The notes: generated from the sequence alone by a model not told the origin. A stretch of DNA of 64,000 bases from DATAEG01 sp963703085 (GCA_963703085.1 OY969789.1:434001-498000); one strand, 5' to 3'. Shown: positions 1 to 9,496, counted from the stretch's first letter. Numbers and translations: made by a program.

Positions 1-459
1 GATCCGGTCGCCGGCAAGCGATTCGCGCAGCGGCCGCAGCAACGGGATCGCGCCGGCCACCGCCGCTTCGTAATACAGGTCGACGCCGGCGGCCGCGGCC
101 GCGTCGTGCAGAGTCGCGCCGTCCTCGGCGAGCAACGCCTTGTTGGCACTGACGACGCTCTTGCCGTGCGAGAGCGCGGAGAGCAGCAGCGACCGGGTGG
201 GTTCGATCCCGCCGACCACCTCCACGACCACGTCGACGTCGGGACGCTCGACGAGCCCCTGCGTGTCGGTCGTCAGCAGCTCGGCAGGCACGTCCGGATG
301 GCGGTTCGGGCGGCGCACGGCGATGCCGACGAGCTCCAGTGGGGCACCGATCCGCGCGGTGAGATCGGCCGCCTGCTCGTGCAACAGCCGGACCACCTGA
401 CTGCCCACGACACCGTGGCCGAGTACGGCCACGCGGACAGCCTTGGCCGGGTCGCTCAC
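1..459 (-). CDS. hom: Homoserine dehydrogenase, N-terminal part (runs off window edge)
   Basis: Only the first 153 codons lie in the window; the rest continues past base 1. The GTG start at 459 is followed by an NAD(P)-binding Rossmann motif (VRVAVLGHGVVGSQVVRLL). Homoserine dehydrogenase reduces aspartate semialdehyde to homoserine, the branch to threonine, methionine and isoleucine. The start overlaps the lysA stop by 4 bases (GTGA), so the two are probably translationally coupled. The argS-lysA-hom order is a familiar actinobacterial arrangement and supports the call. The C-terminal catalytic and ACT parts cannot be checked here. Confidence 0.85.
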   Translation of the reverse strand, partial: MSDPAKAVRVAVLGHGVVGSQVVRLLHEQAADLTARIGAPLELVGIAVRRPNRHPDVPAELLTTDTQGLVERPDVDVVVEVVGGIEPTRSLLLSALSHGKSVVSANKALLAEDGATLHDAAAAAGVDLYYEAAVAGAIPLLRPLRESLAGDRI

Positions 460-1862
460 GGGTTGATTCCGGCGTCGAGGGCGAGCAGGTCGTCGACGGT
501 CTCCCGGCGGATGAGAACCTGCGTTTTACCGTTGCGCACAGCGATCACCGGCGGTCGCGGAACGAGGTTGTAGTTGCTCGCCATGCTGCGGCAGTAGGCG
601 CCCGTCGCGGCGACCGCGATCAGGTCGCCGGCCTGGATGTCGGCCGGCAGCCAGGCATCGCGCACCACGATGTCCCCGCTCTCGCAGTGCTTCCCGACGA
701 TGCGCACCCGGGTGGCGGCTTCGGTCGACACCCGGTTGACCAGCGCCACGGTGTAGTCCGCGCCGTAAAGAGCGGTACGGATGTTGTCGCTCATCCCGCC
801 GTTCACGGACACGTAGGTGCGCACCGTTCCGCCGTCGACCTCGACGGGTTTGACCGTGCCCACCTCGTAAACCGTCACGGTGCTCGGGCCGACGATGGCC
901 CGACCCGGCTCGACCGCGAGCTGCGGCACCGCCAGCGACTTCTCCGCGCAGTCCTGCTCGACGATCGTGCGCAGCCGGCCGGCGATCTCCTTCGGTGCTT
1001 GCGGTTCGTCCCCGCTGCGGTACGCGATGCCGAAGCCGCCGCCGAGGTCGATCACCGGCAACTCGATCCCGTGGTCATCGCGGATGCGGGCCAGCAGGCC
1101 GACGATCCGGCGAGCCGAAATCTCGAAGCCGGCGGTGTCGAAGATCTGCGATCCGATGTGCGAGTGCAGACCGATCAGCTGCAAGTAATCGCTGGCCAGG
1201 ATTCGGGTGACGGCCGCGAAGGCGTCGCCGCTGGCCAGCGAGAATCCGAACTTCTGGTCCTCATGGGCTGTGGCGATGTACTCGTGGGTATGCGCCTCGA
1301 CGCCGACGGTCACCCGCACCATCACCCGTTGGACCCCGCCGTGGGCCACGCACAGATCCGACAGCCGGTCGATCTCCTCGAAGGAGTCGACGACGACCGT
1401 GCCGACGCCGGCCTGTACCGCCGTGGCGAGTTCGGCGACGGACTTGTTGTTGCCGTGCAGCGCCAGCCGGTCCGGCGGGAAGCCCGCGGCCAGCGCCAGC
1501 GCCAGCTCGCCGGCGGTGCACACATCGAGGCCCAGGCCGTCCTCGGCGATCCAGCGCGTCAGCTGGGCGCAGAGGAACGCCTTGCCCGCGTAGTACACCT
1601 CGTTGCCGGCGAATGCCTCGACGAACTGCCTGGCCCGATCGCGCACGTCCTGTTCGTCCATGAGCATGAGCGGCGTGCCGTACTCGTCGGCAAGCTGCGG
1701 CACCGAGGCGCCACCGATGGTGAGCAACCCGTCGATACGCTCGGCGGTTGACGGCCATACCAGCGGATCGAGCGCTGTGACGTCGGCCGGCGCATCCGAG
1801 CGTTCGTCGCCGTGCTGTCCGTCGGCATGACGGGATCCTGCGGGGTGTGCTGACCTCGCCAC
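456..1862 (-). CDS. lysA: Diaminopimelate decarboxylase
   Basis: This PLP enzyme of fold type III decarboxylates meso-diaminopimelate to L-lysine, the last step of lysine synthesis. The PLP-binding lysine is K94 in YYAGKAF. Other family signatures are HIGSQIFD, the glycine loop GGGFGIAY, VEPGRAIVG, the CESGD motif and GAYCRSMASNYN near the C-terminus. Length is 468 aa, slightly above the family norm because of a polar N-terminal stretch of about 35 residues. The GTG start at 1862 lies 6 bases after the argS stop; an internal start is possible but none has a better ribosome site. It is co-directional with argS upstream and hom downstream. Confidence 0.93.
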   Translation of the reverse strand: MARSAHPAGSRHADGQHGDERSDAPADVTALDPLVWPSTAERIDGLLTIGGASVPQLADEYGTPLMLMDEQDVRDRARQFVEAFAGNEVYYAGKAFLCAQLTRWIAEDGLGLDVCTAGELALALAAGFPPDRLALHGNNKSVAELATAVQAGVGTVVVDSFEEIDRLSDLCVAHGGVQRVMVRVTVGVEAHTHEYIATAHEDQKFGFSLASGDAFAAVTRILASDYLQLIGLHSHIGSQIFDTAGFEISARRIVGLLARIRDDHGIELPVIDLGGGFGIAYRSGDEPQAPKEIAGRLRTIVEQDCAEKSLAVPQLAVEPGRAIVGPSTVTVYEVGTVKPVEVDGGTVRTYVSVNGGMSDNIRTALYGADYTVALVNRVSTEAATRVRIVGKHCESGDIVVRDAWLPADIQAGDLIAVAATGAYCRSMASNYNLVPRPPVIAVRNGKTQVLIRRETVDDLLALDAGINP

Positions 1863-1868
1863 AACTAC

Positions 1869-3521
1869 CTACATTCGTTCGGGAGCGTGCACGCCCAACA
1901 GGCCGAGCCCATTGGCCAGCACGATCCGAGTGGCTTCACACAGCCACAGCCGCGCATCGGTGAGCGGAGTGGCCTCCTCGTCGCCCTGGGGGAGGACCCG
2001 GCACGAGTCGTAGAAGCGGTGGTATGTCCCGGCCAGCTCCTCCAGATAACGGGCTACCCGATGCGCGGCACGCAGTTCCGCGGCCGTGCCGACGACCCGG
2101 GGGAACTCGGCGATGTCGGTGAGCAGCTGCGCCTCCCGCTCGGTACTCAGCAGCGACAGGTCCGGGTCGGCCGATCGGGTGATGCCGAGATCTGCCGCGC
2201 TACGCAGCAGCGACGACAGCCGGGCGTGGGCATACTGCACGTAGAAGACCGGGTTGTCGTTGCTGCGGCTGGCCCACAGATCGACGTCGAGGTCGATGCT
2301 GGAATCCATCGAGGAGCGCACCAGCGCGTAGCGACCGGCGTCCACCCCGATCATTTCGATGAGGTCGGCGAGGCTGACGAGGTTCCCGGCCCGCTTGCTC
2401 ATCCGGCCGCCACGCGTCGTCACCAGCTGACCGATGAGGATCTCCAGCGTGTCGTCCGGGTTCTCCCCCAGACCGGCCACCATGCTGCGCATCCGGCCCA
2501 CGTACCCGTGATGATCAGCGCCCAGCAGGATGATCACCTTGTCCGCCCCGCGGCTCCGCTTCTCCACGTAGTAGGCCAGGTCGGCGCAGAAGTAGGTCGG
2601 GACGCCATTGCTCTTGACGATCACCCGGTCCTTGTCATCGCCGAAGTCGGTAGTGCGCAACCACACCGCGCCGTCCGCCTCATACACGTGTCCGCCGCCG
2701 CGCAGCTTCTCGACGGTCCGCTCGACCGCTCCGGAGGCGTGCAGGTCGCGCTCGTTGAAGTAGACGTCGAAGTCGACGCCGAAGTCGTGCAGCTCGGTCT
2801 TGATCCGGTCGAACATCAACTCGATGCCGTCGCGGCGGAAGATCTCCAGTGCCTTCTCCGGTGCCTCCTCGAGCAGACCCGGATTGTCCGCCACGACCTG
2901 AGCCGCGACCTCGCCGATGTAGTCGCCGCGGTATCCGTCCTCGGCCACCTCCACACCGCGCGCGGTGGCATACAGCGACGCGGCGAACCGGTCGACCTGG
3001 CCGCCGGCGTCGTTGAAGTAGTACTCCCGGGTGACCCGCCCGCCGCTGGCCGCGAACAGCCTCGACAGGGCGTCACCGACCGCGGCCCATCGGGCATGCG
3101 CCAGGTGCAGCGGACCAGTCGGGTTTGCCGACACGTACTCGAGGTTCACCGACAGCCCTGCGGTCGTTTCGTTGCTGCCGTAGGCCGAGCCGGCGGCGAC
3201 GACCTGCCGGGCCACCTGGCCGAGTGAGTCGGCGGCCAGGGTGATGTTCAGGAAGCCGGGTCCGGCGACGTCCACCTCGGCGATGCTGTCGAGCTGTCGG
3301 AGTCTCGCCGCTATCGCCGCGGCGACCTCGCGCGGTGGCCGGCCCGCACCCTTGGCCAGGCGCATCGCCACGTTGGTGGCGTAGTCCCCGTGCTCGCGGG
3401 TGCGCGGGCGGTCCACCACGATCTCGGCGGGGACGGTGCCGGCGAAGTCACCGGCGTCCAGGCATGCGGCGATGGCGGCGCCGATGGCGGCGGACAGATC
3501 GGCCGGGGTCACCGCACCCAT
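1869..3521 (-). CDS. argS: Arginyl-tRNA synthetase
   Basis: Class I synthetase that charges tRNA-Arg. The HIGH-type signature is HLAH at residues 139-142 within SANPTGPLHLAHAR. The KMSKS-type loop is MSKR at residues 374-377. The N-terminal Add-1 domain (about residues 5-100) and the C-terminal anticodon-binding helical domain ending in GLLGVHAPERM are present. I chose the ATG at 3521 (550 aa). The frame is open a further 17 codons upstream to 3572, but that segment is low-complexity Arg/Pro and does not fit the family N-terminus. A tRNA-Arg gene lies about 1 kb upstream on the opposite strand. Confidence 0.95.
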   Translation of the reverse strand: MGAVTPADLSAAIGAAIAACLDAGDFAGTVPAEIVVDRPRTREHGDYATNVAMRLAKGAGRPPREVAAAIAARLRQLDSIAEVDVAGPGFLNITLAADSLGQVARQVVAAGSAYGSNETTAGLSVNLEYVSANPTGPLHLAHARWAAVGDALSRLFAASGGRVTREYYFNDAGGQVDRFAASLYATARGVEVAEDGYRGDYIGEVAAQVVADNPGLLEEAPEKALEIFRRDGIELMFDRIKTELHDFGVDFDVYFNERDLHASGAVERTVEKLRGGGHVYEADGAVWLRTTDFGDDKDRVIVKSNGVPTYFCADLAYYVEKRSRGADKVIILLGADHHGYVGRMRSMVAGLGENPDDTLEILIGQLVTTRGGRMSKRAGNLVSLADLIEMIGVDAGRYALVRSSMDSSIDLDVDLWASRSNDNPVFYVQYAHARLSSLLRSAADLGITRSADPDLSLLSTEREAQLLTDIAEFPRVVGTAAELRAAHRVARYLEELAGTYHRFYDSCRVLPQGDEEATPLTDARLWLCEATRIVLANGLGLLGVHAPERM

Positions 3522-3578
3522 GCTAGTGGGCCGTGTCCCCCGGATTCCGCGCCGTGCCACGGCCGGCAGCACTCGTGA

Positions 3579-4367
3579 TCAGGCGACCTGGACGGATCGT
3601 TTCGCCAGCCCCATCCAGTACCCGTCGATGACCTGCTCCGGCGGGCTGTCGGTCTCGGTGGCCGCCCCGAGGCAGACGAACAGCGGCGCGAAGTGCTCGA
3701 TGGTCGGGTGCGCGTAGGGCATGCCGGGAGCCTTGTCCCGGAAGTCGGCCAGGCTGTCCACGTCGCCGGTCTGCAACATCTCCCGGGTCCACGCATCGAA
3801 GTCGCGTGACCAGCCCGGGGCGACGGCGTCCGGGCTGGGATCGGACAGGAACCACAGCCCGTGGGTGGTGAAGCCGGAGCCGATGATCATCACTCCCTCA
3901 TCGCGCAGCGGACGGAGCCGGTGACCCAGAGCCAGCAGGCGGTCCGGCTCGAGGCTCGGCAGCGACATCTGCAGGACAGGGATGTCGGCCGCCGGGTACA
4001 TCACGGTGAGCGGCACGTACGCGCCGTGGTCCAGACCGCGACGCGGCTGGTCGGCCACCTGCTCGCTGCCGGACAGCATCGCGCGGATGCGCGCGGCGAG
4101 TTGCGGGGCGCCCGGCGCGGGATAGGTCGTCTCGTAGTACCGCTGCGGGAAGCCGCTGAAGTCGTAGGTGAGCGGCACTGTCTGCGTCGCGCCGAGCATC
4201 AGTGGGGCCGATTCCCAGTGTGCCGAGATGATAAGGATCGATTGCGGGCGGGGCAGGTCATCCGACCAAGCGCGCAGCTGGTTGACCCAGCGGACATCGT
4301 CGACGAGCGGCGGTGCGCCGTGGCTGAGGAACAGGGCAGGCAGTCGACCCGGCCTTGGATCGGTCAT
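3579..4367 (-). CDS. DODA-type extradiol aromatic ring-opening dioxygenase
   Basis: Member of the LigB/4,5-DOPA dioxygenase family (YgiD-like), non-haem metal enzymes that open catecholic rings. The family histidines are visible: H16 in LSHGAPP, H50 in SAHWES, H114 in GLDHGAYVPL and H169 in GSGFTTHG, plus the YDFSGFP signature. Length of 262 aa is normal. It sits between argS and tRNA-Arg, an insertion into an otherwise common order, with 57 bases to the argS start. No strong ribosome site is visible before the ATG. The physiological substrate cannot be told from sequence; many such proteins are annotated as general aromatic dioxygenases. Confidence 0.85.
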   Translation of the reverse strand: MTDPRPGRLPALFLSHGAPPLVDDVRWVNQLRAWSDDLPRPQSILIISAHWESAPLMLGATQTVPLTYDFSGFPQRYYETTYPAPGAPQLAARIRAMLSGSEQVADQPRRGLDHGAYVPLTVMYPAADIPVLQMSLPSLEPDRLLALGHRLRPLRDEGVMIIGSGFTTHGLWFLSDPSPDAVAPGWSRDFDAWTREMLQTGDVDSLADFRDKAPGMPYAHPTIEHFAPLFVCLGAATETDSPPEQVIDGYWMGLAKRSVQVA

Positions 4368-4523
4368 GTCGTCAAGTGTAGTTGAAGTCTAAAACATCTG
4401 CCGCGGTCGCGTCTTTCCGCGACGGGAACGCCGACGAGGTCCCGGCACCCCGGCGCCGCGCATCACGTCCCGCGGTGCGCTGTTAACCTTTCCCGGGCAA
4501 CCCGCGCGGTTCAGCGGGTCCAT

Positions 4524-4595
4524 GCCCCCGTAGCTCAGGGGATAGAGCACCGCCCTCCGGAGGCGGTGGCGCAGGTTCGAATCCTGCCGGGGGCA
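4524..4595 (+). tRNA. tRNA-Arg (anticodon CCG)
   Basis: A full cloverleaf can be folded. The acceptor stem pairs GCCCCCG with CGGGGGC, the D stem GCTC with GAGC, the anticodon stem CCGCC with GGCGG around the loop CTCCGGA, and the T stem GCAGG with CCTGC around TTCGAAT. The discriminator base is A. The CCA tail is not encoded exactly (CCCA follows). The anticodon CCG reads the arginine codon CGG. Confidence 0.96.
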
Positions 4596-4624
4596 CCCAG
4601 TACGACTCGCGCGCATCTGCCGGG

Positions 4625-4639
4625 CCGCAGCGCCTGCGG
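4625..4639 (+). terminator. Short GC hairpin downstream of tRNA-Arg
   Basis: A perfect 6-bp stem, CCGCAG / CTGCGG, with loop CGC lies 29 bases after the tRNA. There is no T-run, as is common for actinobacterial terminators. It could also serve the convergent aldo/keto reductase gene, which ends at 4692. Confidence 0.35.
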
Positions 4640-4691
4640 TCGTGGCCGAGTGAGCGCTTTCGGGTAGGGACGTGCGCGCACAAAATACCCG

Positions 4692-5678
4692 TCAGGCCGG
4701 CCGCGGCGCTCCGATGATCTCCCGGATGCGCTCCATGCGCTCGGCAGGGAGGGGGCCGAAGTTGGCGGCAGCGACGTTTTCCTCGACCTGGGCGACGGTG
4801 CGGAATCCCGGTATCGGGAGCGTCGCCGGGTGATAGCCCCAGATCCAGCCGAGGGCGCCCTGCACCAAGGAGCGGCCGTCGGCGGTCAGCTCGGCGCGGA
4901 CCTCGGAGATGCGCTGCAGCCAGACGTCCATGGCGCCCTCATCGAAGAAGTCCCACCAGGGCGCGTTGCGCCGCACGTCGTCGGCACCCGGTAGAGCGTC
5001 CGGTCGATAGCGTCCGCTCAGCAGGCCCATCGCCAGCGGCGTGCGGTTGAAGCTGGCAAGACCCAGCTCGTCGGCAACTTCGAGCGTCTCGAGTTCGCCG
5101 CGCAGCACGTTGAGTTCGTGCTGCACCGCAACCATGTGCGGCCCTTCGGCCATGGCACGAACAATCGCGGGGTCGGACATGCTCGAGCCGTACCAGCGGA
5201 TCTTGCCGGCGTCGACCAGCTCTTCGAGCACGTCGACAACCTCGGGGACGGCGTCCGGGCCGGTGATCCCGTTGTGGATGAGGTAGACGTCGATGCGGTC
5301 CGTCTCCAGCCGGCGCAGACTCGCGTCGCATGCGCTGCGCAGGTAGGCCGGGCTGACGTCCGACCCTGTGGCGGTCCGGGTTTGCTCGTCGAAGACGTTG
5401 CCCACCTTGGTGACCAGCACGACGTCGTCGCGCCGCCCGGCAAGCGCTCGGCCGAGCACGCGTTCGCTGTGCCCGGCGCCGTAGGTGTCGGCGGTGTCGA
5501 ACAGCGTGACGCCGAGGTCGAGCGCGCGGTGGATCGCGCGGATGGACTCGTCGTCGTCTACTTCGCCCCAACCGGTGGGCTTGCCGTTCTTGGTGACGGG
5601 TCCGCCGATCGCCCAGCAGCCCATCCCCAGGGCGCTGACCTGCTCGCCGGTTCGCTTGCCCAGATCCCGTTTCATCAT
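4692..5678 (-). CDS. Aldo/keto reductase
   Basis: NAD(P)H-dependent aldo/keto reductase with a TIM barrel. The catalytic tetrad is visible as D61 (LFDTADTYGAGHSE), Y66, K91 (VLVTKVGN) and H135 (VYLIHNG). The family C-terminal cofactor region is also present (PIPGFRTVAQVEENVAA). I chose the ATG at 5678 (MMKRDLG, 328 aa); the next ATG at 5675 is equally possible. The frame is open far upstream, but that part is antisense to the neighbouring gene and lacks family similarity. It follows the GH36-like gene by 34 bases on the same strand and could be the last gene of that unit. Substrate unknown. Confidence 0.9.
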   Translation of the reverse strand: MMKRDLGKRTGEQVSALGMGCWAIGGPVTKNGKPTGWGEVDDDESIRAIHRALDLGVTLFDTADTYGAGHSERVLGRALAGRRDDVVLVTKVGNVFDEQTRTATGSDVSPAYLRSACDASLRRLETDRIDVYLIHNGITGPDAVPEVVDVLEELVDAGKIRWYGSSMSDPAIVRAMAEGPHMVAVQHELNVLRGELETLEVADELGLASFNRTPLAMGLLSGRYRPDALPGADDVRRNAPWWDFFDEGAMDVWLQRISEVRAELTADGRSLVQGALGWIWGYHPATLPIPGFRTVAQVEENVAAANFGPLPAERMERIREIIGAPRPA

Positions 5679-5712
5679 GAGAACCACCGTATCCGCACTC
5701 TGACAGCGAAAC

Positions 5713-7464
5713 CTAGGCGTCGCGGCGGCGCGACCAGGTGGCCCAGGAGCTGCGGATCGCGGCGTAGTCCGCTGCTCGCAGCGGTTCGCCAGTCCGGTCG
5801 ATGTGAGTGGCGTAGTAGAGGGCGGGCACGCCCAGCTCGGCCTTGACCTCGAGGTATCGGCGCCAGTCGGCGCGGTCCAGCGCACACCAGTCGTCGGTGT
5901 CGATGAGCACGTCGGGGCACGCCGCGGCGACCACGGCGGCACGGTGGCGCATCTGCGGCACCACACTGCTCGGCTGGTGTGCGTCATCCAATCGGAGCAT
6001 GTCGTTGAGCCGCACCATGTCGGTGACGTCGACGAACGCGGGATGCGGCGTGTGGGTGATGACCAGCGCGTCGGGACGGGCCGCCTTTGCTGCGGTGTAG
6101 ATGACTTCGAGCAACTCGTGCAGCAGCGAGATGCCCCAGCGCGGCCCCGCCGCGGACAACGCGTACCCGGACGGGGTTCGGGCGGTGAAGTCGATCTTCA
6201 AGCCGTCGGCATCCAGGCCGTCCTTCGAGAGAACCCGGGTGACGCTCTCGGCGAGCAGCCGCCGGCCGAGCGGCGCGGTGGGATCGATGGTGGGCAGCGC
6301 CCCGCCCGGGCGCCCGATACAGGCGCCCTCGGGGAGGCCTTCGGCGTCCCAGGCCTTCCACCACAGCAGCACCCGTTGGCCGCTGTCATGCCGCGCCGCG
6401 ATCCACCCGGGCAGGTCCGGCCACTTGCCCTCGTCGGGCACGCCGGTGCCGTAGTCCTGTTGCCACTTGTCGTCGATCACCACCGTTCCCGGCACGACAC
6501 CCTGGGCGGCGAGGTGGCCCAGGAACTGGTCGTAGTTGTCCTGGGTGCAGGCGTCCGCAGCGGATACCGCCGTCGTGGCGGCGAGGTGATTCTGCGCGCC
6601 CCAGCCGCAGAACATCGGTTCGCTCCACCACGAAGGACGTTTCCGCCGTTCGGCGAGCGGCGCCGCCTGCCGGCTGACCAGCGCGGCCCGGTAGCTGCGC
6701 CAGCCGTCCTGCGGATCGTGCATCCCGGGCGCGAGGATCACCGAGGGCGTCCGGACGGACCCGTCGACCGAGGTGTGCCCCTGGTAGTCGAGGGCGAGGC
6801 TGAAGCCGCCGTCGCTGGGTCGGTAGTGCAGCTCGGTGAAGCCCAACGCACTCACCGGCGCGGCCACCGCGATCGTCATCCAGCCGGGCAGCGACCCGCT
6901 GCCGTCCGACCGGTCCCGAGTCACCGCGAAACACAGCGGCGCGGGCGTGAAGAACCACTGGCCGCGGCCCGGTTCGGCGTCTCCCACCACGCCGATCGAG
7001 GCAGGCTCCGCGGCGGACTGCACCAGCCGGGCGGGGTCGCCGGGATTGGGCGAGACCAGCACGGTGAAGTCGCGGCCGCTGGGCAGCCGGCCCGTCGGCC
7101 CCGGGCCGACGCTCCGCCCACCAAGCAGCGTTACCTCGCTCAGCCTCCCGCGGCCGCGGGCGGTGGCGAAGACCTCGACGTCCGCCTCGCCGAGTTCGAG
7201 GGTGAGGCAGGCGTCGTCCCAGCGGGTGCTGCGCCGGCGCACATGTACCCGAGGACGAGGACCCTCCTCGACCTCGGGCGCTGCGATCTCCAGGGTCTCG
7301 TCGGCCGCGTCGGTGGCATCGAGCGCGGCCAGGAGCCGCAAGGTCGCCCACCGGCCACCGGCCGGGTCGGTCAACGTGGCGAATCGTCCGTCGGCATGCA
7401 CCTGCAGCCGGTAGCGCTCGGCGCGCACGTCGATTGCGCCGGGCGGGCTGCGCTGCACCTTCAT
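5713..7464 (-). CDS. GH36-like glycoside hydrolase (alpha-galactosidase clan)
   Basis: A 583-aa protein with an N-terminal beta-sandwich region (about residues 1-270) and a TIM barrel (about 280-580). The barrel shows clan GH-D signatures: VIDDKWQQDYG near residue 330 and the nucleophile motif DGLKIDF with D425. No signal peptide, so it likely acts inside the cell on imported oligosaccharides. The ATG at 7464 overlaps the stop of the upstream metallo-beta-lactamase-fold gene by 4 bases (ATGA), implying coupled translation and a shared substrate. Family level is moderately certain; whether the true substrate is an alpha-galactoside is inference only. Confidence 0.7.
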   Translation of the reverse strand: MKVQRSPPGAIDVRAERYRLQVHADGRFATLTDPAGGRWATLRLLAALDATDAADETLEIAAPEVEEGPRPRVHVRRRSTRWDDACLTLELGEADVEVFATARGRGRLSEVTLLGGRSVGPGPTGRLPSGRDFTVLVSPNPGDPARLVQSAAEPASIGVVGDAEPGRGQWFFTPAPLCFAVTRDRSDGSGSLPGWMTIAVAAPVSALGFTELHYRPSDGGFSLALDYQGHTSVDGSVRTPSVILAPGMHDPQDGWRSYRAALVSRQAAPLAERRKRPSWWSEPMFCGWGAQNHLAATTAVSAADACTQDNYDQFLGHLAAQGVVPGTVVIDDKWQQDYGTGVPDEGKWPDLPGWIAARHDSGQRVLLWWKAWDAEGLPEGACIGRPGGALPTIDPTAPLGRRLLAESVTRVLSKDGLDADGLKIDFTARTPSGYALSAAGPRWGISLLHELLEVIYTAAKAARPDALVITHTPHPAFVDVTDMVRLNDMLRLDDAHQPSSVVPQMRHRAAVVAAACPDVLIDTDDWCALDRADWRRYLEVKAELGVPALYYATHIDRTGEPLRAADYAAIRSSWATWSRRRDA

Positions 7465-9281
7465 GTGACGGAGATCAGTGCCTCGGCCTGTTGGCCGAAC
7501 CGCGTGCTGCCCACCGTCACGTCGGCGGTCACCCGGGCGCGCCGCGCGGTGATTCCGCTCGGCGGGCTGACCCGGAACTCGACTCGGGCATCGGACCGGC
7601 CGGCCAGTTGCAGCTCTTGGGTCCGCGGCGTCGTCTTCCACCCGTCGGGTACCTCGAGCTGAACCAGGACGGCGTCCTCGGCAGGGAACGGGTTGCGCAC
7701 GGTGACCTCGAGCCACAGTTCCTCCCCGGCGCGCATGTCCGAACGGTACGGCTCGATCCGCGCGCTGAACCCCTCCATGCCGAGGTCGACTTCCTCCAAC
7801 GGCAGCACGTCACGATGCAGCTGAGCCAGGTACGTGCCCTGGGTGTGCAGCAGGTCGAGGTAGTCGTCGGTCACCTGCCGGGCCGGCCACCAGTGCCCGC
7901 TGATCAGCAGGTCCGGCCGCAGCGAGCGGTAGAGCTCCGCGCTGCGCACGAAGTCATCGATGCCGAACCGGTTCCGGTACTGGTAGTTGAGAAACTCGGG
8001 TCGTTCACCCTCGACGCCGTGGCCGTCCTGCTGATCCCCGGTGGACAGCACGCGCTGGCCGTCGACCTCGAATTCGATGGCCGCTGCGTACAGCGTGTGC
8101 CCGGGCAGCGGCCACATGGTCAGCTCGTATTCGTGCCAGTTGACCGGCCGCCCGGCCGAGATGGATCGATCCACCGGGATCGGATCGAACCAGAGGCAGG
8201 GCAGGTCGAACCGGCGCGGCTCTTCCAGCACCGGTGTTATGTCGTCCAGCGACCACACCGCGGTGCCCTCCACGTCGCGGAGCAGGTTGAACCCGGCGAC
8301 GTGGTCGTCGTGATAGTGCGTCGGCACCACTACTTCGACGCGATCCACGCCGTAGTCACGCTTGAGCGAGTTGATGGACGACAGCAACGGCCGCCGGGCA
8401 GCACGCTCGGTCGACAACGCCAGCCCGGTATTGCGGTCGTAGCCGAAGTCCAGCAGTAAGGCACCGCCGGTGTCGGACAGTAAGGCGTACGTCGTGGCGA
8501 GGCTGGTGACGTTGCGCAGCAGGTGCGGGCTTATCTCTTCCCACGGGCGGTGCAGCCACCGATCGAGGGCCCACGGCAGGCCCACGCGGCGCAACCGGAT
8601 GAGTTCGCCGAGCCGGTCCCGAAGCAGGGACAGGCCGCTGCGCGGGTCACGCATCGGCTCCCCGTGAGCGGGCAGGAGCAGATCCGGATCGAGTTCCTCG
8701 ACCTCCAGGCACGACAGCCACGTTGCTGCCAGGCCGTCGGCGCCGACGTAAGTCCATTGCGACGCCGCCAGCGACCAGGTCTTGCCCGGCGCATAGGCGA
8801 GGTCGCCGCCGAACACCACCCGCTGATCGCCGGTCTGCAGCACGTAGCTGACCGACCCGACGGTGTGCCCCGGGGTGGGCAGTGTGTAGATGTCGAAGTC
8901 GCCGTAGCGGCGGGTCCGGTATTCCGCGACGCACCCGGAGATCTGCACCGGATCCATCAAGGAGAATTTGTCCTGCCGCAGGTCGTAGTCGTTGTCCAGC
9001 GGACGGGACGCCCAGTGTTCGTCGACCCGGTCGAACAGGTCACGCTCCACCGGCGGGACCCACACCCGGATCCCCTCCGCCGCGGCGCGCCACAAGCCCT
9101 GGACCTGGTCGCGGTGGTGGTGGGTGATCAGCACGTCGGTGACGCGATCGATCCCCCATTCGGCGAGGTGAGCAAGCACGTCCCCGTTGCCGAAGTCGAT
9201 GAGCACGGCCGCCCGGCCGGATCGCAGGACGTAGACGTTGCAGGTGTCTTTGAAGAGGAAGATGTCGGGGGCGACGAGCAC
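7461..9281 (-). CDS. Tandem metallo-beta-lactamase-fold protein
   Basis: 606 aa with two MBL-fold domains in a row, then a C-terminal beta-sandwich-like segment (about residues 500-606). Domain 1 has THHHRDQ (residues 53-59), in which the usual final histidine is glutamine, plus PTPGHT (H139), FGGD (D160) and PAHGEP (H206). Domain 2 has an intact THYHDDH motif (321-327), LPGHT and STGDQ. Start GTG 9281 is chosen because AAGGA lies 8 bases upstream; the open frame further upstream has no such site. It is coupled to the GH36-like gene downstream and preceded by a LacI-type operator at 9359. Function unknown; a hydrolase or lyase step on a modified sugar is a guess. Confidence 0.75.
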   Translation of the reverse strand: MLVAPDIFLFKDTCNVYVLRSGRAAVLIDFGNGDVLAHLAEWGIDRVTDVLITHHHRDQVQGLWRAAAEGIRVWVPPVERDLFDRVDEHWASRPLDNDYDLRQDKFSLMDPVQISGCVAEYRTRRYGDFDIYTLPTPGHTVGSVSYVLQTGDQRVVFGGDLAYAPGKTWSLAASQWTYVGADGLAATWLSCLEVEELDPDLLLPAHGEPMRDPRSGLSLLRDRLGELIRLRRVGLPWALDRWLHRPWEEISPHLLRNVTSLATTYALLSDTGGALLLDFGYDRNTGLALSTERAARRPLLSSINSLKRDYGVDRVEVVVPTHYHDDHVAGFNLLRDVEGTAVWSLDDITPVLEEPRRFDLPCLWFDPIPVDRSISAGRPVNWHEYELTMWPLPGHTLYAAAIEFEVDGQRVLSTGDQQDGHGVEGERPEFLNYQYRNRFGIDDFVRSAELYRSLRPDLLISGHWWPARQVTDDYLDLLHTQGTYLAQLHRDVLPLEEVDLGMEGFSARIEPYRSDMRAGEELWLEVTVRNPFPAEDAVLVQLEVPDGWKTTPRTQELQLAGRSDARVEFRVSPPSGITARRARVTADVTVGSTRFGQQAEALISVT

Positions 9282-9358
9282 CGGTCGAGTCCTTCGGCGC
9301 GCCGAACGGCGCTGGGGTTCGGGGTCAGTGGCGGCCGGTGATACAGCTATCGCACTGC

Positions 9359-9376
9359 TGTGGGAACGTATCCACA
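9359..9376. promoter_or_regulatory. Predicted LacI-family operator
   Basis: TGTGGGAACGTATCCACA is an 18-bp imperfect palindrome with a central CG, typical of LacI-family operators. It lies about 80 bases upstream of the start of the MBL-fold gene (9281), inside the 215-base gap between that gene and the six-hairpin gene. Closely similar sites occur at 14238 and 26077. The remainder of this gap shows no other gene. Confidence 0.65.
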
Positions 9377-9496
9377 CGGCGACTGGGAGCTTACCCGAAG
9401 TGCCCGGAAGCGGGGAAGATGCGGGGAATCGCAGGTATCACTGTTCGGCCACCTGGGCCCCGGCCGCGGGGACGGCGCCCGGGGCAGCGGTGCCGC

